A stretch of DNA of 7,257 nucleotides from Treponema sp. (GTDB lineage Bacteria; Spirochaetota; Spirochaetia; Treponematales; Breznakiellaceae), in NCBI GenBank assembly GCA_031272575.1, contig JAISTO010000205.1, forward strand, positions 1 through 7,257, read 5' to 3'. Both the position numbers and the translations under genes were made by a program. The notes under the pieces are model-generated. The model was not told where the DNA came from. It did not search any database and saw nothing but the letters and a program-made list of their open reading frames with translations. Positions 1-5,743 of the stretch are shown piece after piece (positions within the stretch are counted from its first letter, which is position 1; each line of letters opens with the position of its first letter).

Positions 1-240
1 AGTTGGGCAAACATGAAAACTGCGTTGCGTGATTCTGCTCCCATGTGCTCATTGCTTGAAACAGCAATATATCAATACTGGCGTTAAGGTGTTATGCCTT
101 CTTGGGTTGATTGACTATAATCAGCCCCCTGATCGCCTCAAAACACGTTCTTTTCCCCATCTTTCCCCTCCGCCACTGAGTATATCTCTCCCTTCGCTGC
201 TGTGTCTATCCCTTAACTTGTTGACAGTGCACTCCCCTTC
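1..240. other. Non-coding spacer downstream of prfA
   Basis: This stretch is visibly richer in A and T than the genes around it, and I see no convincing gene in it. A minus-strand micro-ORF (92-160, 22 codons) has an SD-like GGAGG six bases before its ATG but no recognisable product. An open plus-strand frame from 29 runs into the antisense of prfA and is low-complexity Ser/Pro/Leu, so it is not accepted. A perfect TATAAT lies at 116-121 on the plus strand, inside the imperfect inverted repeat TGATT-N6-AATCA (108-123), but no good -35 stands 16-18 bases upstream. No hairpin plus T-run terminator is visible after the prfA stop codon. prmC, which often follows prfA in bacteria, is not here. Confidence 0.6.
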
Positions 241-1305
241 CTACCCCGCCTTCAGCAGTTCTTCCCGGGCGGAGAGTTTGAGGGCGTCGAAGAGTTCCGC
301 AAGGTCCCCCTGCATGACCAGATCGAGTTTGTAAAGCGTGAGGTTGATGCGGTGGTCGGTGAGGCGGTTCTGCGGGAAGTTGTAGGTACGGATGCGCTCG
401 GAGCGGTCGCCGGAGCCGACCTGGCTGCGCCGCGCCTCGGAGCGCTCGGCCGCGGCGCGGGCCTCCTCGGCCTCGTAGATGCGGGCGCGCAGTATGCGCA
501 TCGCCTTGGCGCGGTTCTTGATCTGGCTCTTTTCGTCCTGGCAATGCACGGTGAGCCCCGTGGGGAGGTGCGTTATGCGCACCGCGGAGTCGGTCGTGTT
601 GACGCACTGGCCCCCGGGCCCGCCCGCCCGCATTACATCGATGCGGAGGTCTTCCGGCTTTATGTCGATTTCGGTCTCGTCCGCCTCGGGCAGCACCGCG
701 ACCGTCACCGCGGAGGTGTGGATACGGCCCTGGGCCTCGGTCTCCGGCACCCGCTGCACGCGGTGCACGCCGGACTCGTAGCGGAGGTTCTCGTACACGT
801 TTTTGCCGGTTACCGAAAAGATGATCTCCTTGAAGCCCCCCAGTTCCGTTTCGTTGCTGCTCATGATCTCGAACTTCCAGCCCGCGCCCTCCGCGAAGCG
901 CGCGTACATCCGGTAGAGGTCCGACGCGAAGAGCGCGGCCTCCTCGCCGCCCGTGCCCGCGCGTATCTCCATGATGATGTTTTTTTCGTCCAGGGGGTCG
1001 CGCGGGATAAGCAGGGTTTTGAGGGCCTCGTCGGCCGCGGCTATGCGCTCCTCCAGGCTGCGCGTTTCCTCGCGGGCAAGTTCCCGCATGGCGGCGTCTT
1101 TTTCATCCTGAAAGAGGGCCTGCGCCTCGGCCAACTGGGAGCGGAGGCCTTCGAGCGCGGCGGCGGCGGCGGCGATCTCGCTGAGTTGGGCGTACTCCCG
1201 CATCGTGTCGCGGTAGCGCTTCTGATCCCGCACCAGCGCGGGGTCTTCGACCACGCGCGTCAGTTCCGCGTGCCGCGCAAGCAGCGAGTCAAGGCGCTCG
1301 TTCAT
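241..1305 (-). CDS. prfA: Peptide chain release factor 1 (RF1)
   Basis: RF1 recognises UAA and UAG stop codons in the ribosomal A site and triggers hydrolysis of peptidyl-tRNA in the cytoplasm. The 354-residue product has the usual family length. Residues 1 to about 105 form the helical, charged domain 1, which includes a run of six alanines (45-50) coded by a GCC-rich repeat. The anticodon-mimic tripeptide is P187-E188-T189, the PxT form of RF1 and not the SPF of RF2. The catalytic loop GGPGGQCVNTTDS carries GGQ at 231-233; Q233 is the glutamine that PrmC methylates in the family. The downstream block DEKSQIKNRAKAM is also typical. The gene follows deoD after 10 bases. Its weak SD (GAGG) overlaps the deoD TGA stop, so the two are probably translationally coupled and cotranscribed. 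The identification is firm; only the exact start is inferred. Confidence 0.98.
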   Translation of the reverse strand: MNERLDSLLARHAELTRVVEDPALVRDQKRYRDTMREYAQLSEIAAAAAALEGLRSQLAEAQALFQDEKDAAMRELAREETRSLEERIAAADEALKTLLIPRDPLDEKNIIMEIRAGTGGEEAALFASDLYRMYARFAEGAGWKFEIMSSNETELGGFKEIIFSVTGKNVYENLRYESGVHRVQRVPETEAQGRIHTSAVTVAVLPEADETEIDIKPEDLRIDVMRAGGPGGQCVNTTDSAVRITHLPTGLTVHCQDEKSQIKNRAKAMRILRARIYEAEEARAAAERSEARRSQVGSGDRSERIRTYNFPQNRLTDHRINLTLYKLDLVMQGDLAELFDALKLSAREELLKAG

Positions 1306-1318
1306 CGCGCTTCCCTCA
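1306..1318 (-). promoter_or_regulatory. prfA ribosome binding site overlapping the deoD stop codon
   Basis: Read on the minus strand, the deoD stop and the prfA leader are TGAGGGAAGCGCG followed directly by ATG. The GAGG core begins inside the TGA stop codon and lies eight bases before the prfA start. This fixes ATG 1305 as the likely start. A ribosome finishing deoD would sit directly on the prfA initiation region, which favours coupling. Confidence 0.6.
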
Positions 1319-2020
1319 ACTGAGCGCCGTCTCGAGCGCCACTTCGATCATGCGGGTGAAGGTTTTTTCCCGCTCCGCGCTCGTGGTCTCTTCCGCGCTG
1401 ACGAGGCTGTCCGAGACCGTCAAAAGGCAGAGCGCCTCGCGGCCGTATTTGGCGGCAAGCGTGTACAGTTCGGCGCTCTCCATTTCGAGCGCGAGCGCCC
1501 CCCAGCGCGCCCAGAGTTTCCATTCGTCAGGGTCTTCGTGATAGAACATATCGGTGGAAACGACCGGCCCCACAAACGGCGTCCAGCCCCGCGCGGCCGC
1601 GGCAGCGTAGGCCTTTTGGACGAGCGAAAAAGTCGCGGTCGGCGCAAAGGTGCGGCCCCCGAAACGGAGCGCGTTCGCGCCGGAATCGGTGCAGGATGAC
1701 AGCGCGATGATGAGGTCGCGCACCTTGATCCGCTCCTGGATAGAGCCGGCCGTCCCCACCCGAATCGCCCGCTGCACCCCGTAATCCCGCAGCAGTTCAT
1801 TCAGGTAGATTGAAATTGACGGTATGCCCATACCCGTCCCCTGCACGGACACCGGCACGCCCTTGTAGCGCCCGGTAAAGCCCAGCATATTCCGCACCCG
1901 CGTGTAACAGTGCGCGTCTTCCAAAAAGGTTTCCGCGATAAACTTTGCCCGCAGCGGATCCCCCGGCAGCAGCACCGCCTCCGCGATCTCTCCCGGCTCC
2001 GCCGCAATGTGTGTTGACAT
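1316..2020 (-). CDS. deoD: Purine nucleoside phosphorylase, DeoD type
   Basis: The enzyme reversibly cleaves purine (deoxy)nucleosides with phosphate to the free base and (deoxy)ribose-1-phosphate, in the cytoplasmic salvage pathway. The 234-residue protein aligns without gaps to the numbering of the E. coli hexameric enzyme from memory: H4, G20, R24 (PGDPLRAK), R43, R87, M180-E181 (LEMES), catalytic D204 (TVSDS) and R217 are all in place. Position 90 is Thr where E. coli has Ser, a common variant. The GMGIPS block lies at 63-68. It therefore belongs to the small-subunit, hexameric type that accepts 6-oxo and 6-amino purines, not the trimeric mammalian-like type. The start is supported by AAGGAG five bases before the ATG. 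It is the first gene of a pair with prfA and diverges from the dehydrogenase gene. All catalytic residues are present, so it should be active. Confidence 0.97.
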   Translation of the reverse strand: MSTHIAAEPGEIAEAVLLPGDPLRAKFIAETFLEDAHCYTRVRNMLGFTGRYKGVPVSVQGTGMGIPSISIYLNELLRDYGVQRAIRVGTAGSIQERIKVRDLIIALSSCTDSGANALRFGGRTFAPTATFSLVQKAYAAAAARGWTPFVGPVVSTDMFYHEDPDEWKLWARWGALALEMESAELYTLAAKYGREALCLLTVSDSLVSAEETTSAEREKTFTRMIEVALETALS

Positions 2021-2071
2021 ATACGCTCCTTATACAGTGCCAGCATACCGCGAAGCGGGGCAGGGAGTCAA
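2021..2071 (-). promoter_or_regulatory. deoD promoter and ribosome binding site
   Basis: On the minus strand a -35 TTGACT (2066-2071) is followed after 18 bases by TATGCT (2042-2047), a plausible sigma-70 pair, giving a short 5' leader of roughly 15-20 bases. The SD AAGGAG (2026-2031) stands five bases before the ATG. The spacer contains the perfect inverted repeat CCGC-GAA-GCGG (2048-2058), well placed for a repressor operator. The -35 and the bases before it (CTCCCTTGACT) resemble those of the other two promoters in the window. The promoter is predicted from sequence only. Confidence 0.55.
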
Positions 2072-2243
2072 GGGAGCCTGGGCTAAACCCAGGATAAACG
2101 CATAGAATTTGCCCGTCATTCCGCGGCTTGGAAACGGGACCGAGCAGCTTCGCTGCGTCAGTTCGTAGAACTGCGGTTCCCCTCTCCCCCGCGGAATCTG
2201 CCCCTAAAGGGGACGGAGTAAAACTCCGCGCTCTGGGGGGCAG
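2048..2243. repeat. Cluster of short hairpins in the deoD/dehydrogenase intergenic region
   Basis: The 422-base region between the two divergent genes contains a run of inverted repeats with almost no spare sequence: CCGC/GCGG (2048-2058); CCTGGG-CTAAA-CCCAGG (2077-2093); CCCGT..ACGGG with inner TTCC/GGAA (2112-2138); GCAGC-TTC-GCTGC (2144-2156); CAGTTC-GTA-GAACTG (2159-2173); CCCC-TAAA-GGGG (2201-2212); and CGGAGT-AAA-ACTCCG (2214-2228). CTGCCCC (2198-2204) can instead pair with GGGGCAG (2237-2243), enclosing the last two. No T-run follows, so these are not simple terminators. They could be interspersed palindromic repeats, a structured RNA or operator sites. The stems were read directly; the function is unknown. 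Confidence 0.6.
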
Positions 2244-2256
2244 TGGACGGCGCGCG

Positions 2257-2283
2257 TTCACCAATTAAAGACACGATTAGTAA
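2257..2283 (+). repeat. Intergenic repeat core, copy 1
   Basis: These 27 bases begin TTCACCAATTAAAG and end CACGATTAGTAA. They recur at 7230-7257 with a single extra A as the only difference, in the same orientation. Copy 1 follows directly on GC-rich hairpin sequence and has no CACAGAT arm on its left side, whereas copy 2 has one. It therefore looks like a left-truncated copy of a larger element. Confidence 0.85.
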
Positions 2284-2288
2284 AAAAA

Positions 2289-2320
2289 ATCTGTGTTTAT
2301 CTGTGTACATCTGTGGATAC
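2289..2320 (+). repeat. ATCTGTG array with exact 10-bp period (right arm of the repeat element)
   Basis: ATCTGTG occurs at 2289, 2299 and 2309, separated by TTT and TAC and ending in GATAC, so the units fall once per helical turn. It lies five A residues downstream of the copy 1 core. The 32 bases are the reverse complement of 7187-7218 at 29 of 32 positions. The outer end reads as a near-match to a DnaA box (GTATCCACA on the minus strand). Confidence 0.85.
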
Positions 2321-2352
2321 ATTTTTAATGTTAACTTTTTCAGAGTAGGCTC

Positions 2353-2364
2353 GAATTTAAATTC
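2353..2364. promoter_or_regulatory. 12-bp perfect palindrome upstream of the dehydrogenase promoter
   Basis: GAATTTAAATTC is a perfect 12-base palindrome, unusually AT-rich for this window, about 30 bases upstream of the dehydrogenase -35 box. Its size and position fit a dimeric regulator's operator. No regulator gene is present in the window, so this is a candidate site only. Confidence 0.3.
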
Positions 2365-2393
2365 CTGAAGTAACCGAGAGGCATCGCGCCCCC

Positions 2394-2437
2394 TTGACTC
2401 TATTCCCCTAAGCCTATTATCATCCTGATTTAAGGAG
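2394..2437 (+). promoter_or_regulatory. Dehydrogenase gene promoter and ribosome binding site
   Basis: TTGACT (2394-2399) and TATTAT (2415-2420, five of six to TATAAT) form a sigma-70-like pair with a short 15-base spacer. The SD AAGGAG (2432-2437) stands five bases before the ATG at 2443. The -35 is preceded by CCCC, as at the deoD and deoA promoters. The SD is clear; the short spacer lowers confidence in the exact -10. Confidence 0.55.
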
Positions 2438-2442
2438 AAAAC

Positions 2443-3555
2443 ATGGCAGAACATACTATCACTTACGCAAGTTTTGCGGAAATGCGCGAGTTTATGCGGC
2501 TCGCGTTCATTGCGGTGGGGGTGCCCGAGGCCGAGGCCGCGGTCTGCGCGGATGTGCTCATCGAATCGGACAAGCGCGGGATCGACTCGCATGGGGTGGG
2601 GCGCCTGAAGCCGATCTACCTCGACCGCATCAAAGAGGGCATACAGCAGGTCAACACGCGGTTTGAAATCGTGCGGGAGACCCCCACGACCGCGGTTATC
2701 GACGGGCACGACGGCATGGGGCACGTCATAGGCACGCGCTCTATGCAGATGGCGATCGACAAGGCCGCCGCCTGCGGCCTCGGTATGGTCGCGGTGCGGA
2801 ACTCGACCCACTACGGGATCGCGGGCTACTACGCGCTCATGGCGGCAAAAAACGACATGATCGGCTTTACCGGCACGAACGCGCGGCCCTCGATAGCGCC
2901 TACCTTCGGCGTCGAGAATATGCTCGGCACGAACCCCCTTACCATCGGCTTCCCCACGGACGAGGACTTCCCCTTCGTGATCGACTGCGCGACGAGCATT
3001 ACCCAGCGGGGCAAGATCGAGCACTATGCCCGTATCAACAAGACCATGCCCTCAGGCTGGGTCATTGACCAGAAGGGCAGGGCGGTTACGGACCCGCAGA
3101 TCGCGCTTGCGGGCCTGGTGGACGGCACCTGCGCGCTCACACCGGTGGGCGGCATCGGCGAGGAACTCGCGGGCTACAAGGGCTACGGCTGGGCAACGGT
3201 GGTGGAGGTCCTCTCCGCCGCGCTGCAGGGGGGCTCGTTCCTGAAGACGCTCACCGGCATGGGGGCGGACGGGACGCTGAGGCCCTACCACCTGGGGCAC
3301 TGGTTCCTCGCCATTAAAATCGAGGCCTTTACCGACCCGTCCGCGTTTAAGAAGACGGCCGGCGACATACTGCGGGAACTGCGCGCGTCAAAGAAGGCCG
3401 AGGGGCAGAGCCGCATCTACACGGCGGGCGAAAAGGAGTACCTCGCGTTCCTCGAGCGGAGCCGCACCGGCATCCCGCTGAACCCGGCCGTGCGCGCCTC
3501 GCTCGAAGCCGCGCGGAACGAATGGAAGGTGCCGCACAAGTTCTCGTGGGAGTAA
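2443..3555 (+). CDS. Ldh-family (malate/L-lactate dehydrogenase type 2) NAD(P)-dependent oxidoreductase
   Basis: This 370-residue protein belongs to the Ldh_2 superfamily, cytoplasmic NAD(P)-dependent oxidoreductases of 2-hydroxy acids and related compounds. The family includes archaeal-type malate dehydrogenase, sulfolactate dehydrogenase, ureidoglycolate dehydrogenase (AllD), 2,3-diketogulonate reductase and YbiC. Visible hallmarks are GIDSHGVGRL (46-55, with the active-site S49-H50 and R54), RNSTHYGIAGYY (119-130, with the likely catalytic H123), LGTNPLTIGFP (161-171), the VIDCATS block (179-185) and GYKGYGWA (244-251). The length is typical and the protein appears complete. The sequence does not reveal the substrate. 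It is a single-gene unit with its own promoter and a strong SD, divergent from deoD and convergent with recJ; 39 bases separate the two stop codons. Family assignment is firm, substrate unknown. Confidence 0.95.
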   Translation: MAEHTITYASFAEMREFMRLAFIAVGVPEAEAAVCADVLIESDKRGIDSHGVGRLKPIYLDRIKEGIQQVNTRFEIVRETPTTAVIDGHDGMGHVIGTRSMQMAIDKAAACGLGMVAVRNSTHYGIAGYYALMAAKNDMIGFTGTNARPSIAPTFGVENMLGTNPLTIGFPTDEDFPFVIDCATSITQRGKIEHYARINKTMPSGWVIDQKGRAVTDPQIALAGLVDGTCALTPVGGIGEELAGYKGYGWATVVEVLSAALQGGSFLKTLTGMGADGTLRPYHLGHWFLAIKIEAFTDPSAFKKTAGDILRELRASKKAEGQSRIYTAGEKEYLAFLERSRTGIPLNPAVRASLEAARNEWKVPHKFSWE

Positions 3556-3594
3556 GAGAAGGGGAAGTGACGAACCGCGCGGACGAGAGCGTGT

Positions 3595-5730
3595 TCACCC
3601 TGCTGCCTCGTTCGAAGTCCGCCGCATATCCTTTATTTCGATCTGCGGCGTCTCTTTCCCCTTGTAGCAGTTGCGCCCCACCTCGAAGATCACGTCCACC
3701 GCGCAGCCCTCGCCGAAGTCGCGAGGGACGCGCTCCGCGGCGCTCCAGAACACGGCCGGCCACTTGTGCCGCCCCGCGTCAAGTGTGCAGCGCAGGTGCT
3801 CCGCCCCCTTGCCGATAAAGGTAAGGTCGCGGAGGCGGAGGCCCCTGGCCAAAAAGAGCAGGGGCGGGTTGCCGGAGCCGTAGGGCTCGAAGCGGTCGAC
3901 CACCTGGTACAGATCGGGCCCCAGGTAGTCGTGGGGCAGTTCCGCGTCAACGTTGAGGGGGGCGTCCTTTTTTTCCGTGTCAAACTCCATGCACTGAGTG
4001 GCCATCTTGAGGCGCTCGAGGAACGTGTCCCAGTGCCGCAGTTCCATGCTGAAGCCCGCCGCGTAGTCGTGCCCCCCCCAGTCGAGGAAGAGCTCCTCGT
4101 TCGGTTCGAGCAGGAAGCGGAGGTCGTAGCCCCCGGCGGAGCGGAGCGAGCCCGTGGCGATGCCCCCGCTGAAGGCCGCCGCGAGCGAGGGCGTCTTGAA
4201 ACGCCCCACCAGTTTTGACGCGGTAATGCTCGTAACCCCGCGGATGATATCCTCGCCCCACACGACCGCGAGCCGGCGGTTGAACTCGTCGAAGTGCTCG
4301 GCGGCGCGGGGCTCCGCCCGCTCCCAGACCTCCTGCCCGAGGCGCTTGCTCTCCTCGCGCAGGCCCAGCAGCGCGGCCGCCAGGTCCTCCCGCTTGCGCG
4401 GATCCTCCTCCAGCAGGAGCGCCGCCGCCTTGTCCGCGCTCCCCATGCGGCCGGCCGAGTTGATCAGGGGGGCCACCTGCCAGGCGATCGTGTGCGAGTC
4501 GATGGGGGCGCCGGCAAGGTCCAGTTTGAAGAGCAGTTCGTAGAGCCCCTCGCGCGGCTTTTTTTGCATGGCCTTAAAACCCTGCCGCGCGATGATCCGG
4601 TTTTCGTTTACCAGCGGCATGATGTCCGCCACCGTGCCGATCGCCGCCAGTTGCAGGTCGCGGCCCTCATCTTCGGCGCTCAGTTTGGCCCGCCGCCGCG
4701 CAAAGGTTTCGAACAAATTGACAAACACGTCAATTTCGCCCGTTTCCCTGTCCGTGTACTTTGCCAGCGCCGACACCTGGGAGAGGCGGAGCAGGCTCTT
4801 CCCGGCCGCCGCGGGAATCTCCCTGGCGATCTCAGCCGCCATGTCGAGCATACTGATTTCGACCGCGTTGCCGAAGAGGGCCTTGAACGCCTTTTTTTGC
4901 AAATCCGCGTCCCAGCAGAGGATGTGCTGCCCCGTCAGGAAATCGACCAGACGCGTGTCGCTAATGCGCGCCATGCCCGGGCTGAGCGTCTCGCTCAGTT
5001 TCTTCACCACCGCGAGATTGCGCAGCTGCACCGCGTCGATGGTCCACCCGTCGTTCAGATGCCGGCAGTTGAGCAGGCAGATGCTCTGCCCGTACAGTTC
5101 GCTCTTCAGCGCGAAGCGGAGCGCGGAGACCAGTTTGTACGCGACCCCGCAGCCCGCGAGGTCCCGGAACGGGTATCCAGACCCCTCCAGTTTCGGGTTG
5201 ACGATCGCGAGCGCCGCCGGCATCTCCTCCTGCGGGTTGTGGTGGTCAGTTATGATGACATCTACCCGCAGTTCCGCGGCCCGCAGCACCTCCGCCGTAT
5301 TGGAAATGCCGCAATCCACCGTGATAATCAGGGTCCCGTCGGCCGCGGCAAAAGTCTCCACCGCCTCCATCGTGAGGCCGTAAGGCTCGTCCCCCACCGG
5401 CACCCGCCACGACACATCCAGCCCCAGGCCCCGCAGGAACCCCGTAAGGAGCGCCGTGCTCGTGACGCCATCCGTGTCGCGATCCCCAAACACGAGCACC
5501 TTCTCGCCCTCTTCTTTGGCCGCGAGAATACGCTCCACCGCATCCTCCATACCCGGTATCAAAAACGGGTTGTGGAGAAAACGCGGATCATCCTCCAAAA
5601 AATAGCAGACATCCGGCCCGCTGAGCACCCCCCGCCGCGCCAGGATGGACGCGGTCAAAGACCCGCACCCGAATTTCGCGGCCAGTTCTTTCACCTGCGC
5701 CGGATCAATGTCCTTTTTTTCCCATTTCAT
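3595..5730 (-). CDS. recJ: Single-stranded-DNA-specific exonuclease RecJ (long form)
   Basis: RecJ degrades single-stranded DNA 5' to 3' in recombination, mismatch and excision repair. Hallmarks are motif I FGDRDTDGVTS (81-91, metal ligands D83, D85, D87), TVDCGIS (137-143), the signature DHH (162-164), AGCGVAYKL (192-200), IGTVADIMPL (364-373), INSAGRMG (423-430), the DHHA1 block GGHDYAAGF (552-560) and a C-terminal OB-like segment with EPYGSGNP (615-622). The protein has 711 residues, against under 600 in E. coli. Most of the excess lies between AGCGVAYKL and GTVADIMPL, where about 150 residues (205-355) replace the usual short linker. Motif I has Arg where most RecJ proteins have Tyr. The gene follows deoA by 10 bases with AAGGAG overlapping the deoA stop, and it converges on the dehydrogenase gene. 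All expected metal-binding residues are present, so activity is likely. Confidence 0.95.
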   Translation of the reverse strand: MKWEKKDIDPAQVKELAAKFGCGSLTASILARRGVLSGPDVCYFLEDDPRFLHNPFLIPGMEDAVERILAAKEEGEKVLVFGDRDTDGVTSTALLTGFLRGLGLDVSWRVPVGDEPYGLTMEAVETFAAADGTLIITVDCGISNTAEVLRAAELRVDVIITDHHNPQEEMPAALAIVNPKLEGSGYPFRDLAGCGVAYKLVSALRFALKSELYGQSICLLNCRHLNDGWTIDAVQLRNLAVVKKLSETLSPGMARISDTRLVDFLTGQHILCWDADLQKKAFKALFGNAVEISMLDMAAEIAREIPAAAGKSLLRLSQVSALAKYTDRETGEIDVFVNLFETFARRRAKLSAEDEGRDLQLAAIGTVADIMPLVNENRIIARQGFKAMQKKPREGLYELLFKLDLAGAPIDSHTIAWQVAPLINSAGRMGSADKAAALLLEEDPRKREDLAAALLGLREESKRLGQEVWERAEPRAAEHFDEFNRRLAVVWGEDIIRGVTSITASKLVGRFKTPSLAAAFSGGIATGSLRSAGGYDLRFLLEPNEELFLDWGGHDYAAGFSMELRHWDTFLERLKMATQCMEFDTEKKDAPLNVDAELPHDYLGPDLYQVVDRFEPYGSGNPPLLFLARGLRLRDLTFIGKGAEHLRCTLDAGRHKWPAVFWSAAERVPRDFGEGCAVDVIFEVGRNCYKGKETPQIEIKDMRRTSNEAAG

Positions 5731-5743
5731 GCTGTTCTCCTTA
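5731..5743 (-). promoter_or_regulatory. recJ ribosome binding site overlapping the deoA stop codon
   Basis: On the minus strand the deoA stop and the recJ leader read TAAGGAGAACAGC followed directly by ATG. The strong SD AAGGAG starts in the second base of the TAA stop and lies seven bases before the ATG. This supports ATG 5730 as the start and suggests translational coupling. The 10-base gap equals that between deoD and prfA. Confidence 0.8.

Noticed and set aside
116..121. Plus-strand promoter with perfect TATAAT
   Set aside because: No reasonable -35 hexamer lies 16-18 bases upstream and no gene follows on that strand.
1165..1174. GCC-rich triplet run in prfA as a functional microsatellite
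   Set aside because: It encodes a short alanine run in the variable helical domain 1 of RF1. A modest triplet run is unremarkable in a GC-rich gene.
352..1323. Open plus-strand frame (323 codons) antisense to prfA
   Set aside because: Composition is Arg/Ala/Leu/Val-rich with no recognisable family. It mirrors the full length of prfA and has no supporting ribosome binding site or promoter.
2158..3024. Minus-strand open frame overlapping the start of the dehydrogenase gene and the intergenic repeats
   Set aside because: It runs through the repeat element, the palindrome and the promoter, and opposite conserved Ldh-family motifs, so it is a shadow frame.
3556..3594. Bidirectional terminator between the dehydrogenase gene and recJ
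   Set aside because: The 39-base gap has only the loopless 8-base palindrome CCGCGCGG (3575-3582) and no T-rich tract, so no intrinsic terminator can be supported.
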